Positions 26,660 through 34,766 of a DNA stretch of 64,000 nt are shown one piece after another. The notes under the pieces are model-generated. The model searched no databases and was not told where the DNA came from. It was given only the letters and a program-made list of their open reading frames with translations. Source of the stretch: Dryocola sp032051265 (GTDB taxonomy: Bacteria; Pseudomonadota; Gammaproteobacteria; Enterobacterales; Enterobacteriaceae); NCBI GenBank assembly GCA_032051265.1, contig DAMBYU010000004.1, forward strand, positions 186,001 to 250,000. The letters are read 5' to 3'. Position numbers and translations under genes: made by a program. Every line of letters starts with the position of its first letter. Position 1 is the stretch's first letter.

Positions 26660-27166
26660 TCAGGAAAGATAGTTTGCAGCCTGCTTGAGCACCAGATCGC
26701 AGGCTTTGGTTTTCACTTTTTCAGCCAGCGGTGAGCTGCCGATAGTGTTCAGATCCAGCTGCTGGTCTTTGCCGGTGTTCAGCAGGCCCATCAGGCCCTG
26801 GTTGTAGTCCGGCTGCTCGGCGGGTTTGGTGGCGTCCTGCATACCGAGTTTGTTCATCAGCTGGCTTTTGATATTTTCGGTGCTGGTGACGGACGCCAGT
26901 TTGTTTTTGGCGCAGTACTCAATCACGCCCGCAGCGTTGGTCATGCTGTTGGAACTCAGCGCCTGGTTGCCGCCGTTCAGCAGGCCGGTCAACGAGGAGA
27001 GGGAAAGACCGCCGCTGGTCGTGTCGCTGGTTGCCGGGGTGTTGCTTTTACTAAGTTCGCTTGCCGCGCTGGAAAGTTGATCCTGCCAGCTTGCCGCAAC
27101 GGCCTGGCCTGCAAAAACCGAAGTCGCCAGCGCCAGAGCGCATACCATACGATTGCTTACTTTCAT
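26660..27166 (-). CDS. yjjA: DUF2501 exported protein YjjA
   Basis: 168 residues (E. coli YjjA 164). Signal peptide 'MVCALALATSVFAGQAVA' then a Ser/Gly/Asn-rich linker and a conserved C-terminal part with two Cys ('IEYCAKNKLASV', 'VKTKACDLVLKQAANYLS'), probably disulfide-bonded in the periplasm. Function unknown. In E. coli it follows dnaT-dnaC. Here a TetR gene precedes it instead. Confidence 0.9.
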   Translation of the reverse strand: MKVSNRMVCALALATSVFAGQAVAASWQDQLSSAASELSKSNTPATSDTTSGGLSLSSLTGLLNGGNQALSSNSMTNAAGVIEYCAKNKLASVTSTENIKSQLMNKLGMQDATKPAEQPDYNQGLMGLLNTGKDQQLDLNTIGSSPLAEKVKTKACDLVLKQAANYLS

Positions 27167-27319
27167 TTTGTCATACTCATTTTGATAACCTGCCGGGCAG
27201 GAGAATTTAGCGCCGAGTATAACGCCTTGTTACGGTAGGGCAGCAGTCAGAGAGTTCTTAATCAACAGGACATTTCTGCAACTTTTCCTTTCTGTCCTCT
27301 GCGGCAGAAAGCGGGCTTG

Positions 27320-27961
27320 CTAAGGCCCGATATAGCGCAGCACCACTTTTACCGCCATTTTGCGATAGTGGTCGGTATGCTCCGCCGGATCGCGACCTTC
27401 TTCAAACAGGTTGGAGAAAGTGTAGCTGTTGGCGACATGATAGAAGCTAAAGCTGCTGATCAGACGATGCACGTCTTTGGCGGTTATCGCGGCGTTAAAC
27501 AGCTGCTTTGCCTGGCCGCGTGAAAGGATCTCTTCGAGCAAATCCAGCGCGCTGCGGTTGATCTCACGCAGAAAGGTGGACTCTTTCACAAAGCGCCCGC
27601 GCTGCATATTCTCCATGCAGATAATGCGGATGAAATCCGGGTGCGTGGCGTGGAAATCGAACGTCCACTCAACGAGCTGCACCATGGCCTCCACGGGCGG
27701 CTGGTCGGCAAGGTTAAGCTGACGCTCGGAGGTGCGGATTTGCGTATAGACATATTCCAGCACCTGAACGTAGAGCAGTTCTTTGCTCTTAAAGTGATAG
27801 ACCACCATGCGTTTGGTGGTGCCGGCTTTCTCGGCTATCTGCTCCATGCGCGCGCCGTTCAGACCAAATTCAGCAAACAGGGTAAGGGCGCTAAAAAAGA
27901 TTTTCTCTTTCAGGCTCGCCTCAGCGAAACGTTCCGGAAGAGAGATTTCTTGAGGTTGCAC
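27320..27961 (-). CDS. TetR/AcrR-family transcriptional regulator
   Basis: 213 residues: N-terminal HTH ('LKEKIFFSALTLFAEFGLNGARMEQIAEKAGTTKRMVVYHFKSKELLY') and an all-helical ligand domain. GTG start supported by TAAGGAG five bases upstream. It occupies the place of dnaT-dnaC between yjjB and yjjA. No divergent partner gene exists, so the target is not evident. It could regulate itself or a distant gene. I do not recognise a named ortholog. Confidence 0.88.
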   Translation of the reverse strand: MQPQEISLPERFAEASLKEKIFFSALTLFAEFGLNGARMEQIAEKAGTTKRMVVYHFKSKELLYVQVLEYVYTQIRTSERQLNLADQPPVEAMVQLVEWTFDFHATHPDFIRIICMENMQRGRFVKESTFLREINRSALDLLEEILSRGQAKQLFNAAITAKDVHRLISSFSFYHVANSYTFSNLFEEGRDPAEHTDHYRKMAVKVVLRYIGP

Positions 27962-28026
27962 GCGGGCTCCTTAGGGTTATCAGGTACGTAGCATTATCCG
28001 GGCTTTTACCCGTCCGACCAATCAAT

Positions 28027-28500
28027 CTACACTCGTGGGCGTTTGCGATACAGCCATAAACCCGGCAAAGAGAGACCAATCGACAGGGCACCGACGATAA
28101 ACGACGCTTTCAGGAAGTTGGTCACCAGTTGCATCAGCAGCGCTTCGCTGTAGCCGAAATGGCTCATTTTCACGGCGGAAATCATTGCGGTGTAGGCCGA
28201 TATGCCAGGAAACATCGGGATCACCGCCGCCACGGTAAATACCTTCGGATGGGCGAGATACCAGCGCGACCACTGAATGCCGATCATGCCCACCAGAATG
28301 GCGGCGATAAATGAACTCCATTCTATGTTGAAACCGGCGGCCATCATTGCCATGCGCGAGCCGTGCCCTGTTGCGCCAAGCAATGCGCACCAGGGCAGCG
28401 CCCGGTGCGGTACGTTAAAGACCAGCGCAAAACCCACGGCCGGAATCGCCGCCAGCACCATGTCCTGCATCAGCGCGAGTACAAAATCGATTATGCCCAT
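28027..28500 (-). CDS. yjjB: Inner membrane protein YjjB (small subunit of ThrE-type exporter)
   Basis: 157 residues, four to five membrane segments, including 'MVLAAIPAVGFALVFNVPHRALPWCALLGATGHGSRM' typical of the DUF3815/ThrE_2 half. In E. coli YjjP and YjjB together form a split ThrE-like transporter linked to succinate export. Overlaps the end of yjjP by 10 bases. Confidence 0.92.
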   Translation of the reverse strand: MGIIDFVLALMQDMVLAAIPAVGFALVFNVPHRALPWCALLGATGHGSRMAMMAAGFNIEWSSFIAAILVGMIGIQWSRWYLAHPKVFTVAAVIPMFPGISAYTAMISAVKMSHFGYSEALLMQLVTNFLKASFIVGALSIGLSLPGLWLYRKRPRV

Positions 28501-29267
28501 CCGCGCAGCCCCCAGATGGCCATCGCCATCACCACGCCGATGCAGGTAGCGAGCGTTAACAGACTCGCCATTGCCCAGCGCGCCAGGCCTGTGTTGACGT
28601 GACCTTTGAACATGTCCGCCACGGCATTAATTAACGGGAAGCCCGGCACCAGCAGCAGCACGCTTGCCGCCATCGCGATGTTTGAGGTGCTGGCAAACGG
28701 CCCTTTGGTAATCAGCAGGCCGGAGACGGTGGTAGCGATAAAGGCGGTGATACAGAAGTTAATTTGCGGATGCAGATGGCGCTGCGTCAGCACCTGGCGA
28801 ACATACATCGCCATGGAGCTTGCCACAAAGGCGACGAACGCGCCGTCCCAGCCGCCGTTGTTCAGCTTGCAGAAGCAGCCGCAGGATAAGCCCACCATCA
28901 ACACCACTAACCAGCGCGGATAACGCAGGGGCCTGATATGCGCGAAGCGTTTTAAGACATCATGATGATCCAGCAGCTTATGTTCAGCCATGATCACAAT
29001 ATGCTGCACTTCGGTAACCACATGCATGTTGATGCCACGGTCGATGTTTTTTCGGGTGGTGGTCAGGCACTGGTTATCTTTAATGGTGCTTAAGACGATA
29101 GCGTTCGCTGAGATGGAGCTTTCCACGCTATCCATACCCAATGCGATGCCTAAACGAGTGGAGAGTTCTTCAACCAATGCGCTTTCTGCGCCGTGCTGCA
29201 GTAAAAAAAGCGCACACTGAATACATAAGCGGGTAACTTCCCGCTGTATGTTGCCGTCTGTCTGCAT
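28491..29267 (-). CDS. yjjP: Inner membrane protein YjjP (large subunit of ThrE-type exporter)
   Basis: 258 residues. The soluble first part ('RLCIQCALFLLQHGAESALVEEL', 'GMDSVESSISANAIVLSTIKD') is the ThrE/DUF1212 cytoplasmic domain, followed by five membrane segments ending 'VVMAMAIWGLRGW'. Near-identical in layout to E. coli YjjP. I take the ATG at 29267, matching the E. coli N-terminus 'MQT', and not the longer frame. Works with YjjB. Confidence 0.93.
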   Translation of the reverse strand: MQTDGNIQREVTRLCIQCALFLLQHGAESALVEELSTRLGIALGMDSVESSISANAIVLSTIKDNQCLTTTRKNIDRGINMHVVTEVQHIVIMAEHKLLDHHDVLKRFAHIRPLRYPRWLVVLMVGLSCGCFCKLNNGGWDGAFVAFVASSMAMYVRQVLTQRHLHPQINFCITAFIATTVSGLLITKGPFASTSNIAMAASVLLLVPGFPLINAVADMFKGHVNTGLARWAMASLLTLATCIGVVMAMAIWGLRGWA

Positions 29268-29419
29268 GTTGTGCCCTGAAGAATGAAATAGCGGCACGAG
29301 CCGCGCAAATGTAATTGACCATTATTAGCACAGGCCCTCACCCGCGCTCAGAGGGGCCAGATCAACATTTGTTCGGATAATTTTTTTTGCGCGCTTTCAG
29401 CCTGGCTTTCTTTTTGTCC

Positions 29420-29878
29420 TTAGAGGCAAACGTCAATCCATTTTGCGGCGGTCAGTTCAGCTAAACGCTCCGGCGTTATACGTACAGCGCTGTGAATAGC
29501 GCCTGCTGCGGGTAGTACTTCGTCATACTGTTTAAGCGTAATGTCGCAGTAGACGGCCAGCGGGTTTTCAAGTCCGAAGGGGCAAACGCCGCCGACGGGG
29601 TGGCCGGTCCAGGTGACGACCTCATCGCTGCTGAGCATGCGGGCTTTCGCGCCGAAGACGACTTTGAGCTTCTTGTTATCCAGCCGGGCATCCCCTTTGG
29701 CGACGACCAGAATAATGTCATTTTTTACTTTCAATGACAGAGTCTTGGCAATCTGGCCGGGCTCGACATTATGCGCCGCGGCGGCAAGGGCTACGGTGGC
29801 AGTGCTTTGATTGAGTTCGATGATATCGATATCGGGGGCGTGGTCGGCAAAGAATTGCCGCACAGACTGCAGACTCAT
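29420..29878 (-). CDS. YbaK/EbsC-family aminoacyl-tRNA deacylase
   Basis: 152 residues, one YbaK/ProRS-associated editing domain. Conserved features: 'VEPGQIAKTLSLKV' with the catalytic Lys, 'VVAKGDARLDNKKLKVVFG', 'TGHPVGGVCPFGLENPLAVYCD'. Members remove mischarged amino acids from tRNA. ATG at 29878 follows AGGAGA at good spacing. It is not part of the E. coli locus (there yjjQ-bglJ occupy this interval). It is divergent from the PTS genes. Confidence 0.88.
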   Translation of the reverse strand: MSLQSVRQFFADHAPDIDIIELNQSTATVALAAAAHNVEPGQIAKTLSLKVKNDIILVVAKGDARLDNKKLKVVFGAKARMLSSDEVVTWTGHPVGGVCPFGLENPLAVYCDITLKQYDEVLPAAGAIHSAVRITPERLAELTAAKWIDVCL

Positions 29879-29992
29879 GTAATTCTCCTGATTTGACTGG
29901 AAATAATTTCGCATAAGGCTGTGCTTTCTGTAAACCGATTCTCATCAACAAATCCGCTTTAATTCCGCGAATCCTGGATCTCCTTCACAATC

Positions 29993-30023
29993 ACTGCAAC
30001 CGGTTACAGTAACCGGTTGCAGT
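29993..30023. promoter_or_regulatory. 31-bp perfect palindrome at the PTS promoter
   Basis: Arm ACTGCAACCGGTTAC (29993-30007), central A (30008) and the exact complement (30009-30023). Each arm contains AACCGGTT, itself a palindrome of the kind bound by LacI-family repressors with a central CG. So this may be two abutting operators. A possible -35 (TTGCAG, 30017-30022) lies in the right arm, with AATACT as -10 at 30040-30045 (17-base spacer). Confidence 0.8.
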
Positions 30024-30087
30024 ACTTGAAAGAGCGAGGAATACTGAATCTGTAACCCCCCCTGTACCCTTATTATAAGAGCAGTCT

Positions 30088-30393
30088 ATGAAACGTATCC
30101 TTTTATGCTGTGTCGCTGGTCAGTCTACCAGTATGGTCGTGAACAGGATGAAGCAAGCCGCTTTAGTGCAACAGATTGACGTAGAAATAAAAGCGGTCGG
30201 CATCGAAGAGTTCACCGACGTTATGCCTGGTTATGATTGCTGTTTACTCGGACCACAAATCAACTATCGTCTGGAGGATTTCAAAGCACAGGCAGCACCT
30301 AAACAGATCCCGGTCACGGTGATCAACTCTATGGATTACGGAATGATGCGCGGCGATAGAATTCTCGCTGATGCACTCGCGTTGATAGCCTGA
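30088..30393 (+). CDS. PTS lactose/cellobiose-family EIIB
   Basis: 101 residues, the normal size for an isolated EIIB of this family. The active-site Cys is Cys8 in 'LLCCVAGQSTSMVV' (family pattern CxAGxST). 'CLLGPQINYRLEDFK' and 'DYGMMRGDRIL' are typical. It is 13 bases before the EIIC gene. No EIIA or phospho-glycosidase gene is nearby, so phosphate must come from an EIIA encoded elsewhere. Sugar unknown (a beta-glucoside or chitobiose-like substrate is a family-level guess). Confidence 0.9.
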   Translation: MKRILLCCVAGQSTSMVVNRMKQAALVQQIDVEIKAVGIEEFTDVMPGYDCCLLGPQINYRLEDFKAQAAPKQIPVTVINSMDYGMMRGDRILADALALIA

Positions 30394-30406
30394 CAGGAGA
30401 ACGACT

Positions 30407-31753
30407 ATGTCTTCTAACCATGCCGCCTTTAATTTGATTTTTCGTTTTGTTGAAAACTATGTCAGCCCGGTAGCCGGGCGGATCTCTGCCCAACGACATG
30501 TCATGGCTATCCGCGACGGATTTATCTCCGCCATGCCGTTTATGATTGTCGGCTCGTTCCTGCTGGTCTTTGCTTATCCACCGTTCTCGCCAACCACCAC
30601 CTGGGGTTTCGCCCGCGCGTGGCTCGATGCGGCGAAACACTTCGAAGGGCAAATCCTTACGCCGTTCGATATGACGATGGGCATCATGTCCATCTATATC
30701 TGTGCGGCTATCGCCTATAACCTGGGCAAGCATTATGTTAAGTCGCACGGTCTGGATCCGTTCATGTGCGCCATGCTGTCGCTGATGGCATTCCTGCTGG
30801 TTGCTGCACCAAAAACCAAAGGAACGCTGCCGGTAGATAGCCTTGGCGGTACGGGGATCTTCACCGCGATTCTGGTGGCCATTTACTGTGTTGAAATGAT
30901 GCGTTTCCTGAAGGCGCATAACATTGGTATTAAGCTGCCGGACCAGGTGCCGCCGATGATCAAAAACTCCTTTGATCTGCTGATCCCGGTACTGGTTGTG
31001 GTGCTGACGCTCTATCCGCTGAGCCTGTTCATTCAGTCGCAGTTCGATATGCTTATCCCGCAGGCCATTATGTCGCTGTTTAAACCGCTGGTTTCTGCGG
31101 CGGATTCTCTGCCGGCGATTCTGCTGGCGGTGCTGATTGGTCACCTGCTGTGGTTTGCAGGCATTCACGGTGCGGCGATCGTATCAGGGATGCTGCAGAT
31201 GTTCTGGCTGACTAACCTTGGGATGAACCAGAGCGCGCTGGCGCAGGGTGCGCCATTGCCGCATATCTTTATGGAAGCTTTCTGGACGTTCTTTATCGTG
31301 GTTGGCGGCTCCGGTGCGACGATGGGGCTGGTGATTTGCTATCTGCGCAGTAAATCAGCTCACCTGCGTTCTATCGGTCGCCTGAGCATTGTGCCTACCT
31401 GCTTTAACATTAACGAACCGGTCATTTTTGGTACGCCGATCGTCATGAACCCGGTGTTCTTCATTCCGTTCCTGCTGGCACCGATGGTTAACGCCGTGCT
31501 GGCGTGGGGCGCCATGAAGATGGATCTGATTGGGCGCGTAATTTCCGTGGTGCCGTGGACGGCGCCAGCACCTATTGGCGCGGCCTGGGCGCTGGGCTGG
31601 GATTTCCGTGCGGCGATTCTGGTTGTGCTGCTGGCCGTGGTCTCCGCCATCATCTACTTCCCGTTCTTTAAAGTGTACGAGAAGCAGCTGCTTGAGCAGG
31701 AAGCGGAAGAGGCGATGAAAGCTTCGGATGAGACAAGCCAGCAGGCTGCATAA
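30407..31753 (+). CDS. PTS lactose/cellobiose-family EIIC
   Basis: 448 residues with about ten membrane segments, the usual EIIC size. 'AIRDGFISAMPFMIVGSFLLVFAYPP' near residue 40, 'LLWFAGIHGAAIVSGML' in the middle, and 'FNINEPVIFGTPIVMNPVFFIPF' carrying the conserved NEP sugar-site Glu. The C-terminal tail is charged and cytoplasmic. Forms a two-gene operon with the preceding EIIB and ends at a strong bidirectional terminator. Confidence 0.93.
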   Translation: MSSNHAAFNLIFRFVENYVSPVAGRISAQRHVMAIRDGFISAMPFMIVGSFLLVFAYPPFSPTTTWGFARAWLDAAKHFEGQILTPFDMTMGIMSIYICAAIAYNLGKHYVKSHGLDPFMCAMLSLMAFLLVAAPKTKGTLPVDSLGGTGIFTAILVAIYCVEMMRFLKAHNIGIKLPDQVPPMIKNSFDLLIPVLVVVLTLYPLSLFIQSQFDMLIPQAIMSLFKPLVSAADSLPAILLAVLIGHLLWFAGIHGAAIVSGMLQMFWLTNLGMNQSALAQGAPLPHIFMEAFWTFFIVVGGSGATMGLVICYLRSKSAHLRSIGRLSIVPTCFNINEPVIFGTPIVMNPVFFIPFLLAPMVNAVLAWGAMKMDLIGRVISVVPWTAPAPIGAAWALGWDFRAAILVVLLAVVSAIIYFPFFKVYEKQLLEQEAEEAMKASDETSQQAA

Positions 31754-31770
31754 GCGTTTGTGATGTGACA

Positions 31771-31795
31771 ACGGCGGGGAAACCCGCCGTTTTTA
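31771..31795. terminator. Bidirectional terminator between EIIC and fhuF
   Basis: ACGGCGGG (31771-31778), GAAA loop, CCCGCCGT (31783-31790), then TTTTATTTT. The convergent fhuF stop codon lies in the T-rich tail. Confidence 0.9.
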
Positions 31796-32581
31796 TTTTA
31801 AAGTACAGTCGCCGCAGCCCTGAACGCCCGGTAGCTTATAGCGCTGGCAGCAGGTGCGACGCACCAGTAAGCCTTCACGCGGCACAACGGTGCGGTAAAG
31901 CGGATTATCCTGGCCATCGGCAAGCTGTTTTTCGAAGAAGCAGGCGTGACGCAGTTCGGCCACGGTTTCATCGCTGAGCAGCTCTTTGAGCTCGCCCAGC
32001 AGCCAGTTGATGAGATAGCCGGTATTTGCCCAGATGAGCTTAGCATTGATATCACCGCTCTCTTCCAGGGCATCAACAACGGGTATCAGGCTTTTAACGA
32101 TAAGTTTCTCTATGCGCAGGCGAAGCGGTAATACCGAAGCTTGCCTGTCCTCCCGCACGTCCAGCCAGAAAGTGGCTGCACGGCCCGTTTCATGAAACTC
32201 AGCGCGGATCTGCGCCGGATCGATATCCAGCGCGCGCGGATGCGTAATCAGCGCCATCATCAAAGGCGGCACCAGTAAGCCGAGATACCACTGAGCCCAC
32301 AGGGACTTCAGCGGCTTGCCTTCGCGCGCCAACCCTGGCTGGTTGAGATAGATGTGATCTGCATAGCAGGCCATCAGGGAGGTTAAGGTTGCCGGCTGAG
32401 CCCACTGATAGAAGGTCAGCGCTTGATCAGGCGCAGCTTCGTTGAGCTTAACGATATCGTTAAACCAGGCACGATGTGAGGTGAAGTGGGCGCGCAATTC
32501 GTCCGCAAGCGATGGCTCAGCGCGCCGAAAAGGCGTCTGCCATGCCATGTCATCGATAAATTGTTGGGACTGAAGCGCCAT
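31793..32581 (-). CDS. fhuF: Siderophore-iron reductase FhuF
   Basis: 262 residues, equal to E. coli FhuF. Reduces ferric iron in hydroxamate siderophores in the cytoplasm. The [2Fe-2S] ligands are in the C-terminal 'RRTCCQRYKLPGVQGCGDC' (CC-x10-CxxC). 'ANTGYLINW' and 'FHETGRAATFW' are conserved. I take ATG at 32581. The frame is open further upstream, but a Fur box occupies that DNA. Co-located as in E. coli, upstream of the yjjZ-like gene. Confidence 0.94.
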   Translation of the reverse strand: MALQSQQFIDDMAWQTPFRRAEPSLADELRAHFTSHRAWFNDIVKLNEAAPDQALTFYQWAQPATLTSLMACYADHIYLNQPGLAREGKPLKSLWAQWYLGLLVPPLMMALITHPRALDIDPAQIRAEFHETGRAATFWLDVREDRQASVLPLRLRIEKLIVKSLIPVVDALEESGDINAKLIWANTGYLINWLLGELKELLSDETVAELRHACFFEKQLADGQDNPLYRTVVPREGLLVRRTCCQRYKLPGVQGCGDCTLK

Positions 32582-32606
32582 CGCCTGATACGACCGGTAA
32601 TCTAAA

Positions 32607-32621
32607 TGATAATGATTGCCA
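32607..32621 (-). promoter_or_regulatory. Fur box of fhuF
   Basis: TGATAAT-G-ATTGCCA, 12 of 14 arm positions of the 7-1-7 Fur consensus, 26-40 bases before the fhuF start codon. Agrees with iron regulation of fhuF in E. coli. Confidence 0.7.
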
Positions 32622-32699
32622 ATCCTAACTATAGGCAAAGCCGTTAGCAAGCTGAAAATGTGCGCGCTGAAGGGAAGTGCTGCAAAAGAGCGGCGTTAT

Positions 32700-33764
32700 T
32701 CACGCCGCCTGTAGCGATCCGCTGGTGAGAATGCTATTACGCCCCTGGTGCTTGGCACGATAAAGCGCTTTATCAGCAAGCCTTAAGGCTTCTTCTATAC
32801 CACCGTCGTTGAGTGGGGCAAGGCCAATACTGATAGTGACATTAGTCGCCACCTGTTCATTAAACAGATGCAGAATTTTCAGATCGTAAACACGTTGCCG
32901 GATACGCTCAGCGGTTTGCAGGGCGATGTCGGCATTAATGTTGGTCAGCAGGACCATGAATTCTTCGCCGCCGTAGCGGGTGACGATGTCCCGGGAGCGT
33001 ACCGCATCGCGGACGGCAGCAGAAACGCGGATTAACGCCTGGTCGCCCATGCTGTGGCCGTAGTTATCGTTGTAGGCTTTAAAATGATCGATATCGAGCA
33101 GCAGCACGTAATGGTTGCCGCTGCCTGCCGCCATGACATTCTCAAGACGGTTTTGAAAGCCGCGGCGGTTATACAGGCCGGTGAGCGGGTCGATCATGCT
33201 CAGATCGCTGAGCGTCTCTTTCTCTTCCAGCAGCTTGTTCATCAGCCGCTGAGTGAACTTATCATTACGGCGCTGAATGATATGTTGGATGGTGATGCCG
33301 ATACCGGGAAGCGCGATAGAGTAAAGAACGCGCAGCCAGTGCTCACCCTGATCGAGCCACAAAATGGTTAAAGTCACCGGCAGGCAATGTAAGGTAAATG
33401 CCCGTAAATTGTTGATAAAAGAGATAGAACCAATAAACAGAATGGTTAGCAGCACCATTATTAAAAACGAGGCGTCGGTATCGGCAACGTCGCTATTTTT
33501 AATAACGATATGCTAGGCCCATAATACGCCCAGTAAAAACGACACTACATTAATACTGATTAATCTTTTCTTATCAAACGATTGCCAGATAAAAAAGGCC
33601 GTGCTGGATAACAGCACCAGAATGACAGGCACGGTGATGGCTATGCCATGCAGGGTCGGACTCGCCATGCTGAAACAGGCTGATATTGCGTTCAGTAATA
33701 AAAATAAACGTAAAGAGAGTTGATGCTTCTCTTTAATTAATGCACGCCAGTTCTTTGCGCTCAT
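32700..33764 (-). pseudogene. Membrane GGDEF diguanylate cyclase interrupted by an in-frame amber codon
   Basis: A single 355-codon reading frame from ATG 33764 to TGA at 32700 is broken only by TAG at 33513-33515 (codon 84). The part before the stop holds hydrophobic segments ('LRLFLLLNAISACF', 'VPVILVLLSSTAFFIW'). After it the frame continues through more membrane segments to a complete GGDEF domain: 'DPLTGLYNRRG', inhibitory site 'RSRD' five residues before 'GGEEF'. The catalytic domain appears intact. An internal ATG at 33458 could allow a shorter product of 252 residues with fewer membrane helices. It may be a recent nonsense mutation, a suppressed codon or a sequencing error. Confidence 0.85.
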
Positions 33765-33992
33765 AGCTAAATTAATTCTTTCGGCCGGATGTGGGAGGTG
33801 CGAATTTGCATTGCTTTAAAGTTACATTTGCGGATAGCTGATTAACGTTATGCGTTTTGTTTTGATAAATCTTATTAACGTTGTCGCTAAATCTATCACC
33901 TTCGTGAATACCTGTCATCTGATGTTCAGCAAGGCTCACATTCAGCCTGAAAAGGTTCCGCTGAGGGCTGACAATTGAGAAACTTTATCATA

Positions 33993-34007
33993 TGATATTG
34001 GTTATCA
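33993..34007 (+). promoter_or_regulatory. Fur box of the yjjZ-like gene
   Basis: TGATATT-G-GTTATCA, 12 of 14 arm positions of the 7-1-7 Fur consensus, 24 bases before the start of the DUF1435 gene. Confidence 0.7.
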
Positions 34008-34031
34008 TTACCAATTGATGAGATAGACAAT

Positions 34032-34268
34032 ATGTTGCAACGACCGCTTGAAAGCGCCTGGGGGACTCTGGTGCCGGGTCTGATAGTCGCGGGACTGGTG
34101 TACATGGATCTCTCCTTTAGCCAGTGGCGCGCGCTGATGGTGCTGGGGTTAGTCGCATCTACGGCAATGCTGTTTCACGGGCGGCTACGTCATTATGTAC
34201 TGCTACCGTCAGGCATCGCATTTGCCAGCGGGCTTGCGTTGGTGATGATGAATACGGGAATGAGGTAA
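34032..34268 (+). CDS. yjjZ: DUF1435 small membrane protein YjjZ
   Basis: 78 residues, three hydrophobic segments ('GTLVPGLIVAGLVYMDL', 'ALMVLGLVASTAMLF', 'YVLLPSGIAFASGLALVMM'), matching DUF1435. E. coli YjjZ sits at this place next to fhuF and is Fur-regulated; a Fur box precedes this gene too. Function unknown. Confidence 0.82.
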   Translation: MLQRPLESAWGTLVPGLIVAGLVYMDLSFSQWRALMVLGLVASTAMLFHGRLRHYVLLPSGIAFASGLALVMMNTGMR

Positions 34269-34324
34269 AAAATGCAGGAAAAAACGAGGAAGGGCTGAAA
34301 AAGTTCTGGGAAACAACAAAGAAG

Positions 34325-34411
34325 TGGTGCGAAGAGAGGGACTTGAACCCTCACGTCCGTTAGGACACTAACACCTGAAGCTAGCGCGTCTACCAATTCC
34401 GCCACCTTCGC
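34325..34411 (-). tRNA. tRNA-Leu (anticodon CAG)
   Basis: 87 bases on the minus strand including encoded CCA. The 5' end starts GCGAAGGTGG, the anticodon loop reads TTCAGGT, and a long class II variable arm is present. The variable arm differs from the other two copies in two bases (GTCCTAACGGAC instead of GTTCTTACGGAC). Equivalent of the E. coli leuQPV cluster between yjjZ and rsmC. Confidence 0.97.
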
Positions 34412-34439
34412 ACTGGTATTTTTGATATCGTCTTCGCAT

Positions 34440-34526
34440 TGGTGCGAAGAGAGGGACTTGAACCCTCACGTCCGTAAGAACACTAACACCTGAAGCTAGC
34501 GCGTCTACCAATTCCGCCACCTTCGC
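34440..34526 (-). tRNA. tRNA-Leu (anticodon CAG)
   Basis: Second of three tandem copies, 87 bases with CCA, 28 bases from the first. Identical to the third copy in all positions I compared. Confidence 0.97.
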
Positions 34527-34558
34527 GCAGTGCGAACGATATCTTGCGTGGTTGTTGG

Positions 34559-34645
34559 TGGTGCGAAGAGAGGGACTTGAACCCTCACGTCCGTAAGAAC
34601 ACTAACACCTGAAGCTAGCGCGTCTACCAATTCCGCCACCTTCGC
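34559..34645 (-). tRNA. tRNA-Leu (anticodon CAG)
   Basis: Third tandem copy, first in the transcript, 87 bases with CCA. The promoter should lie between 34646 and the rsmC end, in the segment around 34650-34740. Confidence 0.97.
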
Positions 34646-34766
34646 ATACCTGTAATACCGAAGTATCACAACCACGGAGGCGCATTCTAGATGTTTTCTG
34701 AACTTCGTCAACAGTTAATTTGGCGCAGCTTCCGCAATTGCTGCAAAAAGCGGCGCCGCTGCGGTA

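Noticed and set aside
34325..34645. Three ~87-base repeats with short spacers resembling a CRISPR-like array
   Set aside because: They are tandem tRNA-Leu genes with anticodon loops and CCA ends.
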